From NCBI RefSeq assembly GCF_030283205.1, contig NZ_JASNWF010000009.1, positions 1 to 64,000 on the forward strand: DNA of 64,000 nt. The letters are read 5' to 3'. Below the pieces are notes generated by a model, which saw only the letters and a list, made by a program, of their open reading frames with translations, was not told the DNA's origin and did no database searches. Positions within the stretch are counted from its first letter, which is position 1; each line of letters starts with the position of its first letter. Both the position numbers and the translations under genes were made by a program. Shown in pieces: positions 49,147-58,236 of the stretch. This stretch comes from Actinomadura opuntiae (GTDB lineage: Bacteria > Actinomycetota > Actinomycetes > Streptosporangiales > Streptosporangiaceae).

Positions 49147-50421
49147 TCAGCGCGTCCGGGCGGGCTCGCCGGCGGGCACGCTCTTCGGTTCGACGAGGCG
49201 AATGTCCGCGCGCGCCGCCGGGCGGACGTAGCCGGGCCGTGCGGCGAGCAGCCCGAACACCAGCTCCGGCACGACGAGGGCGAGGACGAGCGTCAGCGGG
49301 ACGTGCCAGCCGCCCGTCGCGCTGTGCAGCACCCCCATGGCGAGCGGCCCGAATCCGGCGAGCAGGTAGCCGCCGGTCTGCGCCATGCCGGACAGCCGCG
49401 CCGCGACGGCCGGGCTCGGCGAGCGCAGGCTGAGCAGCGTGTAGGCGAGCGGGAACGCGCTGCCGGTGCCGATGCCGAGCAGCACGACCCACGCCCAGCC
49501 GGCGGCGGGCGCCAGCATCAGGCCGCCGATGCCCGCGACCATGGTGAGCGCGACGCCGGCGACGACGGCCCGCTGGTCGCGCAGCCGCGCGGCGACGACG
49601 GGGACGGCGAACCCGAGCGGGATGCCGACGATCATCATCGTGGAGACCATCATCCCGGCGGTCGCGTCGGCGTACCCGGCGTCCTGCATGATCTCCGGCA
49701 GCCAGGACATCAGCACGTAGAACATCAGCGACGCCAGGCCCATGAACGCCGCGACGTACCAGGCGACGGGCGAGCGCAGCAGCGAGCCCTCCGCGGCCGG
49801 GCCCGCAGCGGGCGCGGACGGGACGGCGGGTCCGGGGGAGCGGCGGCCGCGGACCGCGAGCGGCCCCCACGCCAGCGCCGCGACCAGCGACGGGACGGCC
49901 CAGACGGCGAGCGCGAGGCGCCAGCCGCCCGCGCCGTCCAGCGGGACGGCGAGGCCGGCGGCGACGGCGCCGCTGGCGGCCATCAGCATCATCGCGAGCC
50001 CGGTGAGGGAGCCGACGCGGCGCGGGAAGGCGCGCTTGATGACCGCCGGCATGAGGACGTTCCCCATCGCGATCCCCGCGCCCGCCAGGACCGTTCCAAC
50101 GAACAGCGGCAGCGGCGACGCGACGACCCGCAGCAGGATCCCGGCGGTGATCAGCAGCAGGGACCCGGCGATGGCGGTCTCGGCGCCGACGCGGCGCGCG
50201 AGCACCGGCGCGAGCGACGCGAAGGCGCCCAGGCACAGCACCGGAAGGGTGGTCAGGACGCCGACCTCGACCCCGGACAGGCCGAACGCGTCCCGCAGGT
50301 CGCCGAGCAGCGGGGAGATCCCGGTGATGGCGGCCCGCAGGTTGATCGTCAGAAGCACCAGGCCGACGAGCGACCAGGCGGTCAGGGCACGGGGGGCGGG
50401 GGACTCTGCCGAGGTGTTCAT
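49147..50421 (-). CDS. CynX/NimT-family MFS transporter
   Basis: 424 residues, 12 membrane helices in two sets of six. The first helix (LVGLVLLTINLRAAITGISPLL) with its Asn-Leu-Arg and the following AFGLSGVEVGVLTTLPVLCLGAFA are the marks of the cyanate/nitroimidazole group of MFS proteins. Start at the ATG at 50421. Divergence does not apply; the GntR gene upstream runs in the same direction and may control it. Substrate unknown. Confidence 0.92.
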   Translation of the reverse strand: MNTSAESPAPRALTAWSLVGLVLLTINLRAAITGISPLLGDLRDAFGLSGVEVGVLTTLPVLCLGAFASLAPVLARRVGAETAIAGSLLLITAGILLRVVASPLPLFVGTVLAGAGIAMGNVLMPAVIKRAFPRRVGSLTGLAMMLMAASGAVAAGLAVPLDGAGGWRLALAVWAVPSLVAALAWGPLAVRGRRSPGPAVPSAPAAGPAAEGSLLRSPVAWYVAAFMGLASLMFYVLMSWLPEIMQDAGYADATAGMMVSTMMIVGIPLGFAVPVVAARLRDQRAVVAGVALTMVAGIGGLMLAPAAGWAWVVLLGIGTGSAFPLAYTLLSLRSPSPAVAARLSGMAQTGGYLLAGFGPLAMGVLHSATGGWHVPLTLVLALVVPELVFGLLAARPGYVRPAARADIRLVEPKSVPAGEPARTR

Positions 50422-50558
50422 TTCGCCTTCGTCATGCGCCCGCGGGCGCGTCGAACCGGATGGGGAGGGCGTGCACGGGCCGGGGGCGGCCCGGGACACG
50501 CCGGAAATCGTTGAAAGGGACGCGGAGACGACCGCGTGATGCCGGACGCTCGCCGCCG

Positions 50559-51278
50559 CTAGGACTCGCGCGCGTCGGCGACGCCGGGGGCCTCGTCCGC
50601 GCCTTTCCACGGGCCCGTGGACGCCAGGATCTGGTCCAGGCAGGCGTGGGTGGCGCGGGCCGCGGCGTCGGCGTCGCCCGCCTCCACGGCCGCCGCGATG
50701 GGGCCGTGCGGGACGTCCGCGTGTTCGAGCAGGGTGCCCGCCGCGCCGATGCTGGCGCGCAGCGCGGTGCTGAAGTCGCGGTACAGGTCGGTGAGGACCC
50801 GGTTGTGGGTCGCCTCCACGACGGCGGTGTGGAACGCCAGGTCGGCCTCCACGAACGCGGCGTGCTCGCGGGCCGCCCATGCCGCGTCGCGGCGGGCGAG
50901 CGCGGCGGTGACGGCGGCGACGTCGGCGTCCGTGCGGCGCGCGGCGGCGAGCCGGGCCGCCTCGACCTCCAGGCCGCGCCGCACCTCCAGGATCTCCACC
51001 AGTTCGGCCGTCTCCAGGCGCCGCCGGACGGCGCTGGACAGCTCGCTGGTGGCCCGCACGTACGTGCCGTCGCCCTGCCGGCTGTCGAGCAGGCCCGCGT
51101 GGGTGAGGGCGCGGACGGCCTCGCGGACGGTGTTGCGGCCGACGCCGAGCGTCTCCGACAGCACCGGCTCCGCCGGGATCTTCGCGCCGACCGGCCACGA
51201 GCCGCCGGTGATCTCGGCTCTGAGCTGCTCGATCACCTGGTCGACGAGCGACGATCGGCGGGCGGTGCGCAGCGTCAC
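50559..51278 (-). CDS. FadR-subfamily GntR regulator
   Basis: 239 residues from the GTG at 51278 with a strong GAGGAGGGACC ahead. The N-terminal HTH (SLVDQVIEQLRAEITGGSWPVGAKIPAEPVLSETLGVGRNTVREAVRALTHAGLLDSRQGDGTYV) is followed by an FCD domain (VDLAFHTAVVEATHNRVLTDLY-like). Conserved Asp and His residues in the FCD (ADLAFH and the later DVPHGPIAAAVEAGDADAAARATHACL) may hold a metal with a carboxylate ligand. It lies upstream of the CynX-type gene and likely regulates it. Confidence 0.92.
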   Translation of the reverse strand: MTLRTARRSSLVDQVIEQLRAEITGGSWPVGAKIPAEPVLSETLGVGRNTVREAVRALTHAGLLDSRQGDGTYVRATSELSSAVRRRLETAELVEILEVRRGLEVEAARLAAARRTDADVAAVTAALARRDAAWAAREHAAFVEADLAFHTAVVEATHNRVLTDLYRDFSTALRASIGAAGTLLEHADVPHGPIAAAVEAGDADAAARATHACLDQILASTGPWKGADEAPGVADARES

Positions 51279-51418
51279 GGTCCCTCCTCGATCCCGGGGC
51301 CGACGACATCCGGTCAGCCAGTCATCCCATGTTTGCGCCACCAGGATAGGACAGGCATGCCGGTTCCTTTATTCCGGGGCGCCCGAAATTCGCGCCGCAT
51401 GCGCGGGGGACCCGGCGG

Positions 51419-52891
51419 TCAGACCCGTCCGAGGTCGTGGTTCGCCTCCTGGGACGGCGCGGCGTGCAGGCCCGCGGCCTCCAGCGCCTGCCGGTACGCG
51501 GCGGCCGCCGACTCGGCGTCCTGCACCAGCTCGAACAGCTCGCCCAGCTCGCGGAGGAGATGCGCGGCGGGGCGTCCGGGCGGAAGCGTCCTCAGCTGCT
51601 CCGACGCGGCGCGCAGCACGACCTGGGCCGCCTGCCGTTCCCCCTGCGCCACCCGGGCGCGGGCGAGGACGAGCCGGGCCAGCACGGTCTTCTGGGTGCG
51701 CGCGGCGAGGTCGTTGCCGGGATGCGGCGTGATGGAGTGCGTCCGCGCTGGGGGCGGCGCCACCAGCGCCATGCCCGTGTCGAGGAACTGCTCCAGCTCG
51801 GCGATGGCCTGGTCGAGCTCCCCCACCAGGACCAGCGCGCGCGCCTTGGCGATGGTGCTCTCGGTGGCCTCGGCCCCTTCGAGCGCGCCCGTCCCGTCCA
51901 GCAGCGCCAGCGCCTCCCGCGCGGACTCGCGGCTGCCCTCGGCGCGCGGCCGCTCGATGCCGGGCGCGCCGTCGCCGGGGGAGACGACGTCCGCCACCGC
52001 GGCGGGCGCCGGCTGCGAGAACGGCGAGACGCCCCTCAGCAGCGCCTTGGCGGCGGCGAGGTCGAGGCGCGCCTGCGCCTGCACGGGCGTCGCGTCGCTG
52101 CGGGCGGCCAGCGCCTGGTCGGCGAAGTACAGCGAATCGCCGATCGTGCCCTCGTCCAGCGCGCGGATGCTGGCCCGCTGGTAGTGGACGCTCGCGGGCT
52201 CGTCCTGCCCGGAGCCCTCCGGGTGCAGCAGCCGCCTGCCCAGCTCGTGCGCGCGGACGGGGTCGGAGCGGTCGACGTAGGCGAGCAACAGGATCCGGCC
52301 CGCCTCGGTGTACTCCTGCCCCGCGGCGAGCCCGAGCCTGCCGAGCCGGTCCATCGCGCGCTCGCCGAGCGCGATCGCCTGCCCGAGGTCGCCGACCGTG
52401 TGGTAGCAGCGGGCCAGCGCGATCACCGGCGGCAGCCAGCTCGCCCGTCCCGGATCGCGCTCGGCCTGCTCGCGCAGCTCCTCGAACAGCGCGATCGCCT
52501 GGCCGGTGCGGCCCAGCTCCTCCAGGGCGCGGGCGCGGCCCCAGCGGGCGCGGGAGGTCAGGTCCGGATCGTCGCTGCGGGCGATCACCTCGTCGAAGCC
52601 GGACTCGGCGGTGCCCGGGTCGCCCGCCAGCAGCGCGAGGTGCGCATGGCGCTCCCGCACCTCCAGATGGGCGCGCTGCTCGGGCTCGACGCCCTCGGCG
52701 AGGTACTCCGGCGTGCAGCCGAGCCGTTCGGCCAGCATGCGCAGGACGGTCGGCGTCGGAGTCCGCTTGCCGGACTCGATCAATGAGATGTAGCTGTCGG
52801 AAAGGTCGTGACCGGCGAGCTGTGCCTGCGACAGGCGTCTGGTGAGCCGCAGGTTGCGGACACGTTCGCCGACATTGCCTGGACCCGGCAT
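51419..52891 (-). CDS. XRE-family regulator with TPR repeats
   Basis: 490 residues. HTH at 8-65 (GERVRNLRLTRRLSQAQLAGHDLSDSYISLIESGKRTPTPTVLRMLAERLGC). The rest is TPR-like (ALEELGRTGQAIALFEELREQAERDPG, VGDLGQAIALGERAMDRLGRLGLA, VGELDQAIAELEQFLDTG, VQDAESAAAAYRQALEAAGL), probably binding a signal peptide or partner protein as in other helix-turn-helix/TPR regulators of Gram-positive bacteria. A less conserved insert (about 285-315) is Pro/Glu-rich. Stand-alone gene. Confidence 0.9.
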   Translation of the reverse strand: MPGPGNVGERVRNLRLTRRLSQAQLAGHDLSDSYISLIESGKRTPTPTVLRMLAERLGCTPEYLAEGVEPEQRAHLEVRERHAHLALLAGDPGTAESGFDEVIARSDDPDLTSRARWGRARALEELGRTGQAIALFEELREQAERDPGRASWLPPVIALARCYHTVGDLGQAIALGERAMDRLGRLGLAAGQEYTEAGRILLLAYVDRSDPVRAHELGRRLLHPEGSGQDEPASVHYQRASIRALDEGTIGDSLYFADQALAARSDATPVQAQARLDLAAAKALLRGVSPFSQPAPAAVADVVSPGDGAPGIERPRAEGSRESAREALALLDGTGALEGAEATESTIAKARALVLVGELDQAIAELEQFLDTGMALVAPPPARTHSITPHPGNDLAARTQKTVLARLVLARARVAQGERQAAQVVLRAASEQLRTLPPGRPAAHLLRELGELFELVQDAESAAAAYRQALEAAGLHAAPSQEANHDLGRV

Positions 52892-53019
52892 GTGGACTCA
52901 CTTAGCGGAAGTAATCAGGCGGCTGGGGTGCCGACATGATTGCACATTGCGGGTTATCGCACATCGAGAGTAATGAAGCGGGACCCCCCGGACCGTCGCG
53001 GCACCTGTCGTCTTCGACG

Positions 53020-53370
53020 TTATCCGACGATCCCCGCAAGATCGCCGATTCCGCCGAGATTGCTCTCGGTCACGGCGCGCCGGGGTGATGGCCGAGGCCG
53101 GCGGGGTTCGAGGTCGGCGATGAGGCCGTAGTGGTCGCTCGCCTGGACGCCGCCGACGGGTTCGTCGAGGACGCGGGCGCACTCGCGCACCGCCAGGGTG
53201 GGGCCGCCGTGCGGGCCGCAGCGCACCAGGACGTGGTCGATGCGGCGGAACGGCCAGTCGCCGTCCACCATGAGCGGGTTGTCCGGCGTATAGGTGTGGC
53301 CCGGCCCGTCAGAAGCGCATGCCCGCCCCGCTACCCGGCGGGCGAGACCGCTGACACCCCGCAGGTACAG
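53020..53370 (-). pseudogene. Endonuclease/exonuclease/phosphatase-family C-terminal remnant
   Basis: The frame reads YLRGVSGLARRVAG, then GPGHTYTPDNPL, DWPFRRIDHVLVRCG and VGGVQASDHYGLIADLEP. The last two are the conserved R-I-D-x-V and S-D-H-x-x-L/V motifs of the EEP fold (DNase I/AP endonuclease). The first two thirds of the protein and any start codon are missing; the sequence runs straight into the end of the PH-domain gene. It is a 5'-deleted gene. Confidence 0.75.
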
Positions 53371-53373
53371 GGG

Positions 53374-53904
53374 TCAGTCGTCGGCGGTGGCGTTCTTGTT
53401 CGGGAAGATCATCTCGCAGACCTCGAGGTAGAGCTGCTCGGGGTAGGGGAGGTACGGGACGGCCGACAGGGCCTGGTCCTGGCCGGCGGACTCCAGGACG
53501 AACTCGCCGTAGCCGAGCATCCGGCCCGCGATCGTCCGCTTGAAGCTCATGTCGGTGACCTTGGCCAGCGGCATCATCGCGACCTTGCGGGTGATCAGTC
53601 CGGTGGTCAGCAGCATCCGCTGGTTGGTGATCACGAAGTAGTCGACCGACCACTCGGCGACCCGCCAGACGAACCAGGCGAGCAGGATCAGCCACGCCCA
53701 CCAGATCCAGCTGATCACGGTGCCGGCCTGGCTGGCGACGGTGTTGCTCAGCACGCCGGCGATGATCAGCCCGCCGAGGACCAGCCCGACCGGGACCATC
53801 AGCACGGCCGGATGCCGGCGCACCGTGATCACCTGGTTCTCGTGCGGGAGGAGGTACTTGTTCACCGAGGCCGGGGCCGAGTCCCCCGGGGTCACCAGCC
53901 TCAT
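53374..53904 (-). CDS. Membrane protein with bacterial PH domain
   Basis: 176 residues from the ATG at 53904. Two membrane helices (PAVLMVPVGLVLGGLIIAGVL and VISWIWWAWLILLAWFVWRV) are followed by a bPH2-type domain (DYFVITNQRMLLTTGLITRKVAMMPLAKVTDMSFKRTIAGRMLGYGEFVLESAGQDQALSAVPYLPYPEQLYLEVCEMIF). Such proteins are common in actinobacteria, with no proven function; they may bind membranes or envelope stress factors. The N-terminus could extend further upstream. Confidence 0.9.
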   Translation of the reverse strand: MRLVTPGDSAPASVNKYLLPHENQVITVRRHPAVLMVPVGLVLGGLIIAGVLSNTVASQAGTVISWIWWAWLILLAWFVWRVAEWSVDYFVITNQRMLLTTGLITRKVAMMPLAKVTDMSFKRTIAGRMLGYGEFVLESAGQDQALSAVPYLPYPEQLYLEVCEMIFPNKNATADD

Positions 53905-54058
53905 CGCGGCCTCGGTGCGCGGCGGCGCGCGCCGGCCGGGCGGGCCGGAGCCGCCGCGGCCCTCGTCATGTGCTTGCGTGCGGGCACGGCTGCCTCCCGG
54001 AACGTCCCACGGACCCCGGTTCAGTCTCGCACAGCCGCAACCCCCGGCAAAGCAAGGG

Positions 54059-54319
54059 CTATGGCGCGTTGTCGAGAGAGGAACGGCGCGCCCGGCGGCG
54101 CTTCTGGGCCGCCACCGTGGCGAGCACCTCCAGGTGCCGCCGCGCGATCCGCTCCACGAGGTCCGGGGTCGCTCCCCCGCACACCTCGTCCGCGCCGTGC
54201 CGCGCGGCGGACACGCACCGTTCCACCGTGTCGGACTGGTGAACCCCTTCGAACTCCTCGGTGAGCCGCTCGCCGATCGCGGCGTAGCGCGGCAGGTCGC
54301 CATCCCCTTGGTGAGTCAT
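54059..54319 (-). CDS. Small three-helix-bundle protein
   Basis: 86 residues from an ATG behind GGAGAGTCGCG. ERLTEEFEGVHQSDTVERCVSAARHGADEV and DLVERIARRHLEVL form the three-helix bundle seen at the N-terminus of some actinobacterial arsenate reductase-like phosphatases. Here it stands alone with a basic tail (KRRRARRSS). A dimerisation or regulatory role is likely but unproven. Confidence 0.75.
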   Translation of the reverse strand: MTHQGDGDLPRYAAIGERLTEEFEGVHQSDTVERCVSAARHGADEVCGGATPDLVERIARRHLEVLATVAAQKRRRARRSSLDNAP

Positions 54320-54510
54320 CGCGACTCTCCTAGACCTCGCTCCCACCGCCCGGTCCGTAAAGGTCCCCTGTGCCGGGGCGGCGGAGGGGAACGCGCACTG
54401 ACGTTCCGTAGCGCGTTCGTACCCCTTGCCACCGGGAACGAACATCCGGAACGAACCACGCATCCGTATCGCTGCTGCTAGGGGGCGGGTCCGGCCGAAC
54501 GGCGGCTCCG

Positions 54511-54540
54511 TCAGACGACGCCGTATCAGACGACGCCGTA
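54511..54540. repeat. Perfect 15-bp tandem duplication over the upp stop codon
   Basis: TCAGACGACGCCGTA occurs at 54511-54525 and 54526-54540. The second copy carries the upp stop (TCA on the plus strand) and its last codons; the first copy is downstream of the gene. Confidence 0.95.
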
Positions 54541-55164
54541 GAGGCGGTCGCCGGCGTCGCCGAGGCCCGGCACGATGAAGCCCTGCTCGTTGAGGTGCGA
54601 GTCGACCGCCGCGGCGACGACCTTGATGGGCGCGGACGTCCCCGCGAACGCCTCCTCCAGGTAGGCGAGGCCCTCGGGGGCGGCGAGCAGGCAGAGGGCC
54701 GTCACGTCGTCGGCGCCGCGGTCGAACAGCAGCTTGATCGCGGCGGCGAGCGTCCCGCCGGTGGCGAGCATCGGGTCCAGGACGTAGCACTGCCGGCCGG
54801 ACAGGTCGTCGGGGAGCCGGGTCGCGTACGTCTGGGCCTGCAGGGTGCCCTCGTCCCGGATCATGCCGAGGAAGCCGACCTCGGCGGTCGGCAGCAGCCG
54901 GGTCATCCCGTCCAGCATCCCGAGGCCCGCCCGCAGGATCGGCACCACGAGCGGCTTCGGGCTGGCCAGCTGGACGCCGTCGGCCTCCACCAGCGGCGTG
55001 CGCACGGTGGCCGCGGCGACCCGCACGTCGCGGGTGGCCTCGTAGGCCAGCAGGGTGACCAGCTCGTCGGCCAGGCGGCGGAACGTGGGGGAGTCGGTGC
55101 GGACGTCCCGCAGCGTGGTGAGCTTGTGCGCGACGAGCGGATGGTCGACGGCGAGGGTCTGCAT
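54526..55164 (-). CDS. upp: Uracil phosphoribosyltransferase
   Basis: 212 residues from the ATG at 55164; a start 18 bases upstream is possible. Family marks: VDHPLVAHKLTTLRD, PILRAGLGMLDGM, the PRPP loop in CYVLDPMLATGGTLAAAI and the uracil-binding end VPGLGDAGDRLYGVV. It turns uracil and PRPP into UMP in pyrimidine salvage. Divergent from the 55250 gene. Confidence 0.97.
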   Translation of the reverse strand: MQTLAVDHPLVAHKLTTLRDVRTDSPTFRRLADELVTLLAYEATRDVRVAAATVRTPLVEADGVQLASPKPLVVPILRAGLGMLDGMTRLLPTAEVGFLGMIRDEGTLQAQTYATRLPDDLSGRQCYVLDPMLATGGTLAAAIKLLFDRGADDVTALCLLAAPEGLAYLEEAFAGTSAPIKVVAAAVDSHLNEQGFIVPGLGDAGDRLYGVV

Positions 55165-55249
55165 GCGGACACGGTAGCCCAACGCCCGCCCGCGGCGGCC
55201 GGACCGGTGATCCAGGATAGGACGCCGCTGAGCTGGGCACCATGGCCAT

Positions 55250-55609
55250 ATGAGCAGCGACAGCGATCAGTGGCCGGCGGAGGCGCGCCGGCCCGGGCCC
55301 GAGCGGCCCGGACCGGCCACCGGCCCCCCGGAAAGCGCGCCGCCGGCTCCCGACTCCCTCGTCCCCCCACCCGAACCCGCACCGCTCCCCGTGGACGCCG
55401 GCGACGTCGAGGAGGCGGTGACCGATGTCACAGCAGGCGGCCAGGGCGACGTCCCGCCCGAGGTGGTGCGCGAGCGGCTGCGCCGGCGCGCCATCTTCCT
55501 GCGGGAGCTGGCGGAGGCGCGGGAACTGCGCCGCCGGGTGACCCCGCACCGGTCCCGGCGTGCCCGGATCCACGCGGCGCTGCGGCGCCGCACCTTCCGC
55601 ATCAACTGA
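55250..55609 (+). CDS. Hypothetical Pro-rich protein with basic tail
   Basis: 119 residues. The first half is Pro/Ala/Glu-rich and disordered, the middle is acidic (VDAGDVEEAVTDVTAGGQGDVPPEVVRERL) and the last 45 residues are basic and helical (RRRAIFLRELAEARELRRRV, RARIHAALRRRTFRIN). The conserved-looking C-terminus suggests RNA or ribosome contact. A -10-like box (AGGATAGG) lies about 30 bases upstream. No family recognised. Confidence 0.6.
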   Translation: MSSDSDQWPAEARRPGPERPGPATGPPESAPPAPDSLVPPPEPAPLPVDAGDVEEAVTDVTAGGQGDVPPEVVRERLRRRAIFLRELAEARELRRRVTPHRSRRARIHAALRRRTFRIN

Positions 55610-55808
55610 CCGCCCGGCCCGGAAGAGCCGGCCCCCGCGGGCGGGGCGCCGTTGCGGATCGAGTAGGTTCGTGCCGTTGGGTACCGGAAAAGCGGTGCTG
55701 ACTGCCCGCTTCACGCGGCGGTGCGGCGCCGAGTTTGGCGGTGGGGCACGCGAGGGCGCGCCGCATCTGCGACCATGCCCAGGCAGGAACCGCGCCGGTG
55801 GGGTGGAA

Positions 55809-56294
55809 ATGACGGATGTGGACGCGACGGACTTCGCCGTCGTGGTGTACCGGGAGGACGACCGCTGGGAGGCCGAGATCCTTCCGGTGGCGCTGACCGA
55901 GGATCTGGCGGGGCTGATCCATGCCCTGCGCCAGCAGCCCAGCCTGGGCGGCACGATCGGGCTGGTCTCGGTGGGCGACGACTTCTTCGTGGCGATCCGG
56001 CTGCTCGGCGACGAGGTGATGGTGTTCCTGTCGGACGTCACCGCCTCGGTCGACTGGCCGCTGGCCGGGCAGGTGCTGGAGTACCTGGACATCCCGATCC
56101 CCGAGGACGAGGAGCTCGACCAGGTGCTGCCGGTCGGCGACATGTCGATCTTCACCGACCTGGGGCTGGACGAGATGGAGCTCGGCGCCATCTCCGGCGA
56201 CCTGGAGCTCTACCCGGACGAGATGCTCCTCAGCATCGCCGGCCGCGTCGGCTTCGCCCCCGCCTTCGAACGCGCCATGGACGCGGTGTCCTGA
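55809..56294 (+). CDS. tRNA adenosine deaminase-associated protein, copy 1
   Basis: 161 residues from an ATG after GGGGTGGAA. It matches the actinobacterial family found next to tadA (FAVVVYREDDRWEAEILP, LIHALRQQPSLGGTIGLVSVGDDFFVAIRLLGDEVMVFLSDVTASVDWPLAGQVLEYL, DLELYPDEMLLSIAGRVGFAPAFERAM). Unusually tadA is not the next gene: a phosphatase on the other strand and a paralogue at 57799 lie between. Role unknown; perhaps a partner or inhibitor of TadA. Confidence 0.85.
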   Translation: MTDVDATDFAVVVYREDDRWEAEILPVALTEDLAGLIHALRQQPSLGGTIGLVSVGDDFFVAIRLLGDEVMVFLSDVTASVDWPLAGQVLEYLDIPIPEDEELDQVLPVGDMSIFTDLGLDEMELGAISGDLELYPDEMLLSIAGRVGFAPAFERAMDAVS

Positions 56295-56338
56295 TTCATC
56301 GCCCTTGGCGGTCGGGCGCTGGATCGTCGGGCCGGGTC

Positions 56339-57637
56339 TTACCTGAACCCGTGGGTCAGGGCGTAGGCGTTGAGTTGGGCCCAGTCGTCGCCGGTGTGGG
56401 AGTGCTGCGGGTCGAGGCAGCCGAGGGTGGACGGGCGGGGGACGTCGTAGTGCGGGGCCTTCAGCTTGGGCGCGCTCTCGAAGTCGAGGACCTCGGCGAT
56501 GTTGCGGGCCGCCGCGTCCCGCACCGACAGCGGTTCGAGGCCCCAGCGCCACTCGATCGCCTTGAGGACGGACGTGTGGTCGTAGACCTCGTGGGCGATG
56601 GCGCCGCGGCGGGCGCGCGGTGAGATCAGCAGGCACGGGACGCGGAAGCCGCGCAGGCCGGTGCCGAGGTCGGGGCGCGGGTCGGGGCCGGCGGGCGGCG
56701 GGACGTGGTCGAAGAACCCGCCCCACTCGTCGTAGTTGATCACCAGCAGGGTGCGGGCCCAGTCCGGCGAGTCGATGACCGCCGTGTAGACCTTGTTGAG
56801 GAAGCTCTGGCCGAACCGGATGTCGGCGAGCGGGTGCTCGTCCTCTGACAGGCCGGGCAGGGCCTCGCCGACGAAGCCGGGCTCGACGAAGCTCACCGCG
56901 GGCAGCCGCCCGTTCTTGGCGTCGTTGTAGAAGTCGGAGATGTGCCGGCTGATGTCGAGGTGCTTGAGGCCCCACAGCGCGGTGAACGGGACGTCGCTGA
57001 AGTAGTAGCGGGCGGGGATCTTCCTGGCCTTCAGCCGGTCCCAGACGGTGGTGAGCTCGGAGAAGGTGAAGGTGTTGGAGATCCGGTCGGTCTGCCCGGC
57101 GTGCTGGAAGATCCGGTTGGGGAACGTCGAGGACATGATGGCGGCGAAGTAGCGGTCGCACAGCGTCCAGTCGAGCGCGGCGTGGCCGTGGAAGCCGAGG
57201 TCGGGGCCCTTGAAGTAGCCGATGGAGAACACGTCGTTCTCCCCCGCGCGCAGCCATCCGTCGCATTTGCCGTCGTTGTACTCGGTGCGTCCGCCCGCGT
57301 AGGAGTGGTCGGGGTCGTTGAAGCCGCACCCGTAGGGCACCTTGAGGTGGTGGGTGTCGTGGGCGTTGCCCTGCGCGTCGGTGAAGGTGAGGCCCTCCTG
57401 GCGGCCGTCCGCGCCGGACACCCAGCCCATGTAGTGGTCGAACGACCGGTTCTCCATCATCACCACGACGATGTGGTCGATGCCGGAGTCGGCGGGGTCG
57501 GGGAGCGCCGAGACGGGCGCCCGGACCGGCGTCGCCGCGTCGGCCGCCGTCCCGCCCGCGCCGCTCGCCGCGATCAGCGCCGCGGCCCCCGCCGTCCCCG
57601 CGAGGAACCCGCGCCGCGTCAGCTCGTCCTTGCCCAT
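56339..57637 (-). CDS. Tat-exported phospholipase C / acid phosphatase
   Basis: 432 residues from the ATG at 57637 behind GGAGGAG. The twin-arginine signal is TRRGFLAGTAGAAALIAASG. The metal and nucleophile motif is IDHIVVVMMENRSFDHYMGW (Glu-Asn-Arg-Ser-Phe-Asp-His), with later TFPNRIFQHAG, VINYDEWGGFFDHV and PHRVFDHTSVLKAIEWRW-like YDHTSVLKAIEWRWG. It belongs to the PLC/AcpA superfamily, which cleaves phosphocholine lipids or phosphomonoesters outside the cell. It sits between two tadA-associated genes, facing them. Confidence 0.93.
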   Translation of the reverse strand: MGKDELTRRGFLAGTAGAAALIAASGAGGTAADAATPVRAPVSALPDPADSGIDHIVVVMMENRSFDHYMGWVSGADGRQEGLTFTDAQGNAHDTHHLKVPYGCGFNDPDHSYAGGRTEYNDGKCDGWLRAGENDVFSIGYFKGPDLGFHGHAALDWTLCDRYFAAIMSSTFPNRIFQHAGQTDRISNTFTFSELTTVWDRLKARKIPARYYFSDVPFTALWGLKHLDISRHISDFYNDAKNGRLPAVSFVEPGFVGEALPGLSEDEHPLADIRFGQSFLNKVYTAVIDSPDWARTLLVINYDEWGGFFDHVPPPAGPDPRPDLGTGLRGFRVPCLLISPRARRGAIAHEVYDHTSVLKAIEWRWGLEPLSVRDAAARNIAEVLDFESAPKLKAPHYDVPRPSTLGCLDPQHSHTGDDWAQLNAYALTHGFR

Positions 57638-57798
57638 GGTTCTCCTCCCGCCGCCACGCCGGTGAGCAGTATCACGACCCTTGGGACACCAGGGGAAGAA
57701 CCGGAGTGGGCCACCATGGGACAAAACCCGAAATATCCTCATGACCGAAAGCGCGTGAGGGCGGTGACCGGAGCGACCCCGTGCGTCAGAATGGGCAC

Positions 57799-58236
57799 GT
57801 GTCCTACTTCGCCGCCGTCTTCGCGCGGAGCCCGCAGGGCTGGGTCGGGGCCGAGGCCGTGCTCGCCGAGGCCGAGCACGTCGACGACATCGCCGACCTG
57901 ATGCGGGAGGCCGCCGTCGAGTCCTACGGCGATCCGGTGGTGCTGCTCGTCGAGCAGGACGACGACTGGTTCGCGGTCGTCCGGCTCGACGGGGACGACG
58001 AGCCCCGCGCCTACGTCTCCACCGTCCGCGAGGACGGGCTGGGGGCGCTGTTCCACCAGCTCGTCGGGGAGGTCCCCGACGGGGACTCCGGCGGCGACCC
58101 CGGCCTGCTGGAGGACCTCGGCATCGACGCCGACCAGCTCGGCGACCTCGGCGAGCGCGCCCTGCCCGGCGACGCGCTGCTGGCCGTCGCCGAGCGCGCC
58201 GGGTTCGGCGAGGAGTTCGACCGCCTCCGTGACTGA
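57799..58236 (+). CDS. tRNA adenosine deaminase-associated protein, copy 2
   Basis: 145 residues from the GTG at 57799, seven bases after CAGAAT, so a leaderless message is likely; the frame is open to 57781. It is a paralogue of the 55809 product (YFAAVFARSPQGWVGAEAVL, VDDIADLMREAAVESYGDPVVLLVEQDDDWFAVVRLDGDDEPRAYVST, ALPGDALLAVAERAGFGEEFDRL). It overlaps tadA by eight bases, so the two are translated together. Confidence 0.88.
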   Translation: MSYFAAVFARSPQGWVGAEAVLAEAEHVDDIADLMREAAVESYGDPVVLLVEQDDDWFAVVRLDGDDEPRAYVSTVREDGLGALFHQLVGEVPDGDSGGDPGLLEDLGIDADQLGDLGERALPGDALLAVAERAGFGEEFDRLRD

